A stretch of DNA of 64,000 nucleotides from Acinetobacter amyesii (GTDB taxonomy: Bacteria > Pseudomonadota > Gammaproteobacteria > Pseudomonadales > Moraxellaceae): contig NZ_MVKX01000002.1 in the NCBI RefSeq assembly GCF_002018365.1, positions 124,001-188,000 of the forward strand, written 5' to 3'. Of the stretch, positions 58,526 to 64,000 are shown one piece after another. Every line of letters starts with the position of its first letter. Position 1 is the stretch's first letter. The translations under genes and the position numbers were made by a program. Under the pieces are notes generated by a model that was not told the DNA's origin, did no database searches, and worked only from the letters and a program-made list of their open reading frames with translations.

Positions 58526-58572
58526 GCCTGATCATTCAATGTTGAATTAAGCATTAAGTGATCAGGCTTTTT
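58526..58572 (+). terminator. Terminator after the small exported protein gene
   Basis: A 9-bp stem GCCTGATCA / TGATCAGGC (58526-58534 and 58559-58567) is followed by TTTTT. Confidence 0.85.
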
Positions 58573-58575
58573 CGT

Positions 58576-58581
58576 TATAAT
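58576..58581 (+). promoter_or_regulatory. gltX: Predicted -10 box of gltX
   Basis: A consensus TATAAT lies 34 bases before the gltX start. The -35 region (TTAAGT, 16-base spacer) is weak and overlaps the preceding terminator. Confidence 0.5.
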
Positions 58582-58615
58582 AGATCCCAATTTACATTCT
58601 GATTAAAAGCTGATT

Positions 58616-60124
58616 ATGACTGTTCGTACTCGTATCGCACCTTCTCCTACTGGTTTCCCGCATGTTGGGACTGCTTATATTGCATTGTTTAACTTATGTT
58701 TTGCGAAGCAACATGGCGGTGAATTTATTCTTCGTATTGAAGATACAGACCAACTGCGCTCTACACCAGAATCTGAAAAAATGATTTTAGATTCATTGCG
58801 TTGGTTAGGTTTAAACTGGTCAGAAGGTCCAGATGTGGGTGGCCCTCATGCGCCATACCGCCAATCTGAACGTATGGACATTTATAAACAATATGCGTTG
58901 GAACTGGTTGAAAAAGGCCATGCGTTCTACTGCTTCGCAACAGCAGAAGAGCTCGATCAAATGCGTGCGGAACAACAAGCCCGTGGTGAATCACCGCGTT
59001 ATGACGGTCGCGGCTTAAAACACACTGCAGAAGAAGTGGCACAGCGTTTGGCTGCTGGTGAACCGCATGTCATTCGTATGAAAGTACCTGAAGAAGGGAT
59101 TTGTAAATTTAACGACTTACTACGTGGTGAAGTCGAAATTCCTTGGGCGCAAGTCGACATGCAAATTCTACTGAAAACCGATGGTTTACCAACGTATCAC
59201 TTGGCAAACGTGGTTGATGACCATTTAATGGAAATCACTCACGTGATTCGTGGTGAAGAATGGATTCCATCTGCGCCTAAACACCAATTATTGTACAAAT
59301 ATTTTGGTTGGGACATGCCTGTGCTTTGCCACATGCCGCTGTTACGTAACCCAGATAAATCAAAACTGTCTAAACGTAAAAACCCAACCTCAATTAACTA
59401 CTACAAAGACATCGGCGTTTTACCTGAAGCATTATTGAACTACTTAGGCCGTATGGGCTGGTCAATGCCGGATGAAAGTGAAAAATTCACTTTGGCTGAA
59501 ATGATTGAACACTTTGACATTCAACGTGTATCACTAGGCGGTCCAATCTTTGATGTTGAAAAGCTAAACTGGTTAAATGGTCAATGGATTAAAGGTTTAA
59601 CACCGGGTCAATTGCTCGATACCCTACTGGCTTGGAAAGCTGATCGTAATACCTTGGAAGAAATTGCTGCTGCGATTCAACCACGTATTAATTTATTGTC
59701 TGAAGCAGTGAATTGGGCAGGTTTTTATTTCAACCAATTCCCAACACTCAGCAAAGAACAGTTTGAAAGCAAAAAATTGACTGAAGAACAAGTTCGTCAA
59801 AGCCTTCAATTTGCCATTTGGCGTCTAGAAAGCATGTTCACTTGGAACAATGACACCGTCAGCCAAACGCTTATGGATTTGGCGAACCAAATGGACATTA
59901 AACTTCGTGACTTCATGCCAACCTTCTTTATTGCTATTGCTGGTTCGACATCTTCGACACCGGTTATGCAATCGATGGTAACCATTGGTCCTGATTTAAC
60001 CTTTGCTCGCTTACGTCATGCGCTTGAAATTGTGGGCGGTCCGAGTAAAAAAGAAACAAAAGCATGGGAAAAACTCAATGAAAGCCTAAAACTGCCGAAA
60101 AATGATGCAGTTGATGAAGCTTAA
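58616..60124 (+). CDS. gltX: Glutamyl-tRNA synthetase
   Basis: GltX charges tRNA-Glu with glutamate. The 502-residue class I synthetase shows the HIGH-type motif [13 protein letters not shown] (residues 9-21), [12 protein letters not shown], the [24 protein letters not shown]ossmann segment and KLSKRK (KMSKS motif, about residue 255). The C-terminal helical anticodon-binding domain follows. The gene is followed within 92 bases by its own cognate tRNA-Glu, which has a separate promoter. Confidence 0.97.
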   Translation: MTVRTRIAPSPTGFPHVGTAYIALFNLCFAKQHGGEFILRIEDTDQLRSTPESEKMILDSLRWLGLNWSEGPDVGGPHAPYRQSERMDIYKQYALELVEKGHAFYCFATAEELDQMRAEQQARGESPRYDGRGLKHTAEEVAQRLAAGEPHVIRMKVPEEGICKFNDLLRGEVEIPWAQVDMQILLKTDGLPTYHLANVVDDHLMEITHVIRGEEWIPSAPKHQLLYKYFGWDMPVLCHMPLLRNPDKSKLSKRKNPTSINYYKDIGVLPEALLNYLGRMGWSMPDESEKFTLAEMIEHFDIQRVSLGGPIFDVEKLNWLNGQWIKGLTPGQLLDTLLAWKADRNTLEEIAAAIQPRINLLSEAVNWAGFYFNQFPTLSKEQFESKKLTEEQVRQSLQFAIWRLESMFTWNNDTVSQTLMDLANQMDIKLRDFMPTFFIAIAGSTSSTPVMQSMVTIGPDLTFARLRHALEIVGGPSKKETKAWEKLNESLKLPKNDAVDEA

Positions 60125-60136
60125 TTGATTTTTTAG

Positions 60137-60165
60137 TTGACGGATGGGCGTTATCCCCCTAATAT
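60137..60165 (+). promoter_or_regulatory. Promoter of tRNA-Glu
   Basis: TTGACG (60137-60142), a 17-base spacer and TAATAT (60160-60165) are followed by the GC-rich discriminator AGCGCCC, typical of stringently controlled stable-RNA promoters. A 7-base inverted repeat ATGGGCG / CGCCCAT (60144-60174) spans the -10 region. Confidence 0.78.
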
Positions 60166-60215
60166 AGCGCCCATACCGAGAGATGGTGTCAACCAACTCT
60201 AAGTTGCCTCAAATT

Positions 60216-60291
60216 GTCCCTATCGTCTAGAGGCCTAGGACATCGCCCTTTCACGGCGGTAACCGGGGTTCGAATCCCCGTAGGGACGCCA
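60216..60291 (+). tRNA. tRNA-Glu (anticodon TTC)
   Basis: A 76-base cloverleaf: acceptor arms GTCCCTA and TAGGGAC with the encoded CCA tail, anticodon loop CTTTCAC carrying anticodon TTC, anticodon stem TCGCC / GGCGG, and T-arm CGGGGTTCGAATCCCCG. It reads GAA and GAG. The gene follows gltX, so the synthetase and its cognate tRNA are neighbours. Confidence 0.97.
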
Positions 60292-60318
60292 TATTCAAGG
60301 TGATGCAAATCATCTTAT

Positions 60319-60350
60319 AAAAAACCCAAGCATTATGACTTGGGTTTTTT
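60319..60350 (+). terminator. Terminator after tRNA-Glu
   Basis: A perfect 12-bp stem AAAAAACCCAAG / CTTGGGTTTTTT with an 8-base loop ends in T. Confidence 0.92.
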
Positions 60351-60445
60351 ATTGCCTAAATTTTATCTAATATAAATTTACGGTATTTTTGCTTTCTGCG
60401 TCATTCTGATTAAAATAAACCATAGATTAAAATTATGGAGTTGTA

Positions 60446-60787
60446 ATGCAATACCGTTGCCCTAAATGTCAAAGCCCTAAAATTATGCCTCTTGCGCAAG
60501 CAGGTCAGCCTGTTGCTCGACCTGTCGTGCCTAAAAGCCTGATTATCCTCATCCCTGCGGTATTTATTCTTTTACTATTGGTGATTATCAGCATCGCAAT
60601 GTGGATTTTTGGTGACGGTGCAGGTACTACATTACAAACTGCGACTGTTGTTGTATTTATTGCTTGTTTGATTGCTGGCTTCATGTTCTACCGTGACCTA
60701 CCAGATTTTAAAATCTCAATGCAAGGTTTTATGCAATCACAGAAAAAATGGAAATGCCGCGAATGTAATCATGAGTGGGAAATCTAA
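60446..60787 (+). CDS. Small membrane protein with split zinc ribbon
   Basis: A 113-residue protein of unknown function. CPKC at residues 5-8 and CREC near residue 105 form two halves of a zinc ribbon at opposite ends. Between them lie two membrane helices (about 30-52 and 64-82), so both termini must face the same side and could meet to bind one metal ion. The end reads KWKCRECNHEWEI, typical of a zinc ribbon. It converges on the czcD-like gene, and their ends share a hairpin. Confidence 0.75.
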   Translation: MQYRCPKCQSPKIMPLAQAGQPVARPVVPKSLIILIPAVFILLLLVIISIAMWIFGDGAGTTLQTATVVVFIACLIAGFMFYRDLPDFKISMQGFMQSQKKWKCRECNHEWEI

Positions 60788-60799
60788 ACAGGCTATTTA

Positions 60800-60829
60800 A
60801 ATCACATCAGCATTAGTGCTGATGTGATT
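60800..60829. repeat. Hairpin shared by convergent genes
   Basis: A perfect 13-bp stem (AATCACATCAGCA / TGCTGATGTGATT) has loop TTAG, which contains the stop codon of the czcD-like gene. It therefore lies partly in coding sequence. There is no strong T-run on either side, but its position suggests a terminator or a 3'-end stabilising structure for both genes. Confidence 0.6.
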
Positions 60830-61778
60830 CATCATGAGAATGCGCGTGATCATCTTGATGATGTTCATGATCAGAGTTTTGGGTGTGTTGGTGCACCACA
60901 CATTCATCTTCTTCGATCTGCAAAGTCATCTCCGTGATTCCGTGCTCATGTTGCAACATTTCAATTGCCTCAAAATACAAGGCATTACGATCGGCTTCAG
61001 GTGCAAAGAGATGAACCGTCAAATGCACATTCTTTGACGTTATTGCCCAGACCTTTAACTGATGAATACTCTCCACCCCTTTGAGTGCCAATAAATCATT
61101 GCGTAATTTTTCTATGTCGATTTCTTCAGGCACGCCTTCCAATAAAATATTGATACTTTGTTTGAGTAAAATCCACGTCCTTGGTAAGACCCAAAAGCCA
61201 ATGAGCACCGCAATTAGCGTATCGACCCACATCCAGCCGGTAAAATAAATAATCGCTGCGCCAATAATCACACCGACCGAACCCAAGGCATCACTTAACA
61301 CCTCTAGATACGCCCCTTTCACATTCAAGCTTTCTTGTGAACTGGAAAATAAAATACGCATCGAGATTAAGTTAATGATCAGACCGATGACGGCCACAAT
61401 CATCATGCCCATACTTTGAATTTCCGGCGGCGTTGAAAAGCGCTGATAGGCCTCATACAAAATATAAATCGCAACCACAAATAGCATCAAGGCATTAAAC
61501 AAGGCTGCCAAAATCTCAAAACGCTGATAGCCAAAGGTGCGTTTATTATCAGCAGGAAGCTTGCCAATTTTGATCGCGACTAATGCTATGGCAAGGGCTG
61601 CGGCATCTGTGAACATATGTGCCGCATCTGACAATAGCGCCAAACTTTGCGTCATAAAACCAGCAATGACTTCAATAATCAAAAATGTCGTGGTCAGTGC
61701 TAAGGCAAAACTTAATTTTTTGACATTCCCTTCTGTGACAACGGCATGGCTGTGGTCATGCCCATGATGCTCACTCAT
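60813..61778 (-). CDS. czcD: Cation diffusion facilitator, CzcD/ZitB-like zinc exporter
   Basis: A 321-residue CDF antiporter that exports Zn2+ (and possibly Co2+ or Cd2+) across the inner membrane in exchange for protons. His-rich ends flank the membrane part: HHGHDHSH at the start and an extended His/Asp tail from about residue 300. Metal-site motifs are SDAAHMFTDAAAL and YLEVLSDALGSVGV, and PADNKRTFGYQRFEILAALFNAL is typical of CzcD. Six helices and a C-terminal cytoplasmic domain follow the family plan. The gene is alone, with no efflux pump czcCBA nearby. Confidence 0.92.
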   Translation of the reverse strand: MSEHHGHDHSHAVVTEGNVKKLSFALALTTTFLIIEVIAGFMTQSLALLSDAAHMFTDAAALAIALVAIKIGKLPADNKRTFGYQRFEILAALFNALMLFVVAIYILYEAYQRFSTPPEIQSMGMMIVAVIGLIINLISMRILFSSSQESLNVKGAYLEVLSDALGSVGVIIGAAIIYFTGWMWVDTLIAVLIGFWVLPRTWILLKQSINILLEGVPEEIDIEKLRNDLLALKGVESIHQLKVWAITSKNVHLTVHLFAPEADRNALYFEAIEMLQHEHGITEMTLQIEEDECVVHQHTQNSDHEHHQDDHAHSHDESHQH

Positions 61779-62131
61779 TATTTTCTGACCTTTATAAATT
61801 ATATGTTCTTCAGTCTTGAGCTTAACAGGTGCAGTAAACGTAATAAAATTACATCATTCAACCTTCAGTATTACGTTTTACTTTCAAGCTTAAAAACTGC
61901 TTTTTCAGCATCTTCTTTCAATTTATTAAAAATAATTTTTCGCGATCTAGATGACTGAAATTACTTATAAATATTTTTCAATACCTATTCACATATCATG
62001 ACAAGCATGCTAATTTTCATCTTAAGTGTGATCTGTTTAAAACAATTAAATCATTCATCGCAGCGCACGAATGACTACAATTAATATCCTTATTAATCAA
62101 GTGGTTATATCTAGAAACAAGGAGTTTAACA
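61779..62131. other. AT-rich region between czcD-like gene and Sel1 gene
   Basis: 353 bases between divergent genes with no visible gene. It must hold both promoters, but no strong -35/-10 pair is clear. A GGAG ribosome-binding site lies 7 bases before 62132. Confidence 0.45.
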
Positions 62132-62542
62132 ATGATGATACAAGCTCTGAAAAAAATCTATGCACTGTTGTCACAACAGATGAATCCAAAGTTGCAAGGA
62201 ATGCACCTTTCGGTTCCAGAAGCCGAGGGTGATTACGCTCAAGGGACTTATTTTGAAATTCTTGCGGCTCAACACCATCAAGACTTTCTCAGTCACCATA
62301 CTATGGATTCAGCAGACCAATCCCCTACTGACTATCGCAATGCCATGTGGAATTTTTTAAGTGCCGCATTAAAAGGTCATAAAGATGCCCAATATCGCTT
62401 AGGTCTCGGTTATTTACGTGGAGAACTCGGCTTAGACCGCAATTATGAACTTGCAGAGCTTTGGCTCAGTAAAGCGGCTGCACAAGGCCATGAACATGCA
62501 GACTACGTCTTACATCATGCCTATGAAGACATTGTTGTATAG
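62132..62542 (+). CDS. Sel1-like repeat protein
   Basis: A 136-residue soluble protein. The C-terminal 55 residues form a Sel1-like (TPR-type) pair: AALKGHKDAQYRLGLGYLRGELGLDRNYELAELWLSKAAAQGHEHADYVLHHAYE shows the A-L-x-G/L-W-x-K-A-A-x-x-G-H pattern, described here in summary. The N-terminal half is not recognised. Sel1 repeats usually mediate protein contacts. Two ATGs in tandem (62132 and 62135) are possible starts. It converges on ettA across a bidirectional terminator. Confidence 0.8.
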   Translation: MMIQALKKIYALLSQQMNPKLQGMHLSVPEAEGDYAQGTYFEILAAQHHQDFLSHHTMDSADQSPTDYRNAMWNFLSAALKGHKDAQYRLGLGYLRGELGLDRNYELAELWLSKAAAQGHEHADYVLHHAYEDIVV

Positions 62543-62561
62543 TCATTGCTTCTCACGCAAT

Positions 62562-62589
62562 AAAAAACCAGCCCGCAGGCTGGTTTTTT
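62562..62589. terminator. Bidirectional terminator, Sel1 gene / ettA
   Basis: A perfect 12-bp stem (core CCAGCC / GGCTGG, loop CGCA) with A/T tails lies between convergent genes. Confidence 0.92.
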
Positions 62590-62605
62590 ATTTTAAAACT
62601 GGAAC

Positions 62606-64000
62606 TTAGTTACCAATTTTGCGGTATTTTTGACGCTTTGCAACAAGGTCATCACCATCACGTTTACGACGGTATTCTTCAAATTCATGGTAGTTACCCG
62701 TGAAGAATTCAGGGGTTTCACCTTCAAATGACAAGATGTGCGTTGCAATACGGTCGAGGAACCAACGGTCATGCGAGATCACCATTACAGTACCTGGGAA
62801 TACTAAAATGGCATCTTCAAGCGCACGTAAAGTTTCGATATCCAAGTCGTTTGATGGTTCATCGAGTAAAATGACGTTTGCGCCCATTTGCAGGATTTTT
62901 GCAAGTTGTAAACGGTTACGTTCACCACCTGACAATTGACCTACACGTTTTTGCTGATCTTGACCTTTGAAGTTAAAGCGACCGATATACGCACGAGATG
63001 CGATTTCGTATTCACCAATCTTCAAGATGTCTAAACCGCCAGAAACTTCTTCCCAAACAGTTTTGTTATCATCTAAAGTGTCACGAATCTGACCGACATA
63101 AGCCACTTTAACCGATTCACCCAGTACCACAGTACCTGTATCCGGCTGCTGCTCGCCTGTCATCATACGGAACAATGTGGTTTTACCCGCACCATTCTCA
63201 CCCACGATACCCACAATGGCGCAAGGCGGTACAACGAATGATAAATCTTTATAAAGCGTACGATCACCAAACGACTTGCTGATGCCTTCAACTTCTACAA
63301 CCTTGTTGCCTAGACGTGGACCAGGTGGAATGTAGATTTCAGACGTTTCGTTACGCTGTTGGAATTCGCGTGAGTTAAGCTCTTCAAAACGCTCCATACG
63401 CGCTTTGTTTTTCTTTTGCTGACCTTTGGCATTTGAACGAACCCATTCAAGTTCTTTTTTCAATGCTTTAGCAAAAGATTCTTCTTGCTTCTGTTCTTGC
63501 TCTAAACGAGCATTTTTCTGCTCTAACCAAGAAGAGTAGTTGCCTTGGTATGGAATACCCATGCCGCGGTCAAGCTCAAGAATCCACTCTGCCACGTTAT
63601 CCAAGAAGTAACGGTCATGGGTAATTGCAACGATCGTACCTGGGAAGTCTTTCAAGAAACGTTCTAACCAAGATACTGATGAAGCATCCAAATGGTTCGT
63701 CGGTTCGTCTAGAAGCAGCATGTCTGGTTTAGACAATAACAAACGGCAAAGTGCAACACGACGGCGCTCACCACCAGACAACTTAGATACATCTGCATCC
63801 CAAGCTGGAAGGTTCAACGCTGCAGCAGCCTGATCCATTTGGTTGACAATGTTATGTGCATCCCATGAATGGATAATCGCTTCTAACTTCTCTTGTTCTT
63901 TTGCAAGTGCATCAAAGTCAGCATCTTCTGCTGCATATTCTGCAAACACTTCATCAAGACGCGCCAAAGCATCCAACGGTTCACGTAAACCGTCTTCAAC
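62606..64000 (-). CDS. ettA: Energy-dependent translational throttle ABC-F protein EttA (5' end missing)
   Basis: EttA is an ABC-F ATPase that binds the ribosomal E site and gates the first elongation cycle according to the ATP/ADP ratio. About 464 residues are visible out of a usual length near 555; the reading frame runs through the window edge, so the start and first Walker A lie outside. Visible are the first signature KLSGGERRRVALC and Walker B LLLDEPTNHLD, the interdomain linker, the second Walker A GENGAGKTTLF and signature QLSGGERNRLQLA. The second Walker B, VILLDEPSNDLD, matches the EttA subfamily. Confidence 0.93.
   Translation of the reverse strand, partial: VEDGLREPLDALARLDEVFAEYAAEDADFDALAKEQEKLEAIIHSWDAHNIVNQMDQAAAALNLPAWDADVSKLSGGERRRVALCRLLLSKPDMLLLDEPTNHLDASSVSWLERFLKDFPGTIVAITHDRYFLDNVAEWILELDRGMGIPYQGNYSSWLEQKNARLEQEQKQEESFAKALKKELEWVRSNAKGQQKKNKARMERFEELNSREFQQRNETSEIYIPPGPRLGNKVVEVEGISKSFGDRTLYKDLSFVVPPCAIVGIVGENGAGKTTLFRMMTGEQQPDTGTVVLGESVKVAYVGQIRDTLDDNKTVWEEVSGGLDILKIGEYEIASRAYIGRFNFKGQDQQKRVGQLSGGERNRLQLAKILQMGANVILLDEPSNDLDIETLRALEDAILVFPGTVMVISHDRWFLDRIATHILSFEGETPEFFTGNYHEFEEYRRKRDGDDLVAKRQKYRKIGN

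Noticed and set aside
62606..64000. Truncated or frameshifted ettA
   Set aside because: The frame is open through the window edge with intact motifs; the missing start is due to the window boundary.

Overview
The window comes from an Acinetobacter-like gammaproteobacterium (Moraxellaceae). The evidence is the combination of fimU-pilVWXY1-pilE, pilMNOPQ-aroKB, gmk-rpoZ-spoT, bfd-bfr, a murein cluster that stops at mraY, and Pseudomonas-type family I.1 lipases with a membrane foldase, all in AT-rich DNA with short, U-rich terminators. Most of it is chromosomal core. I saw no insertion sequence, prophage, CRISPR array or rRNA gene.

Layout. 1-1733: a TSUP permease and truB on the minus strand. 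1887-7668: a lipase foldase followed by four tandem paralogous secreted lipases on the plus strand; this is the most distinctive accessory region. 7732-9849: the rpsP-rimM-trmD-rplS operon (minus). 9994-17508: a type IV pilus minor-pilin/PilY1 operon with two PilE-like pilins at its end (minus). 17673-18623: ispH (minus). 18757-23634: gmk, rpoZ, spoT, ridA, a Fur-box-controlled bfd, and bfr (plus). 23679-26701: a pilin locus with a TfpX/TfpZ-type accessory protein, a membrane-anchored serine hydrolase and pilA behind a sigma-54 promoter (minus). 26906-30194: two TPM-domain proteins, LemA and a diiron-type metal-dependent hydrolase (minus). 30435-36407: gltD and gltB (minus). 36848-44535: SPOR protein, aroB, aroK and pilQPONM (minus). 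44701-47241: PBP1a, divergent from pilM. 47297-55314: rlmA, then mraY-murF-murE-ftsI-ftsL-rsmH (minus). 55500-57772: two sulfate-binding proteins (minus). 58154-60291: a small exported protein, gltX and tRNA-Glu (plus). 60446-62542: a split zinc-ribbon membrane protein, a CzcD-like zinc exporter (minus) and a Sel1-repeat protein. 62606-64000: the 3' part of ettA, whose 5' end lies outside the window.

Functional themes. Three separate loci build one machine, the type IV pilus: the major pilin (pilA), the minor pilins with the PilY1 tip adhesin, and the PilMNOPQ alignment and secretin complex. The murein genes run from UDP-MurNAc-tripeptide synthesis (MurE) to lipid I (MraY) and septal cross-linking (FtsI), with PBP1a encoded nearby. 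gmk and spoT connect guanine nucleotides and (p)ppGpp, and this SpoT appears to have lost the synthetase active site. The foldase and lipases form a fat-degrading secretion module. One foldase seems to serve four enzymes, and two of the lipase genes share an identical palindromic operator-like element at the predicted transcription start.

All family assignments were made by eye from motifs and gene order. No database search was run.
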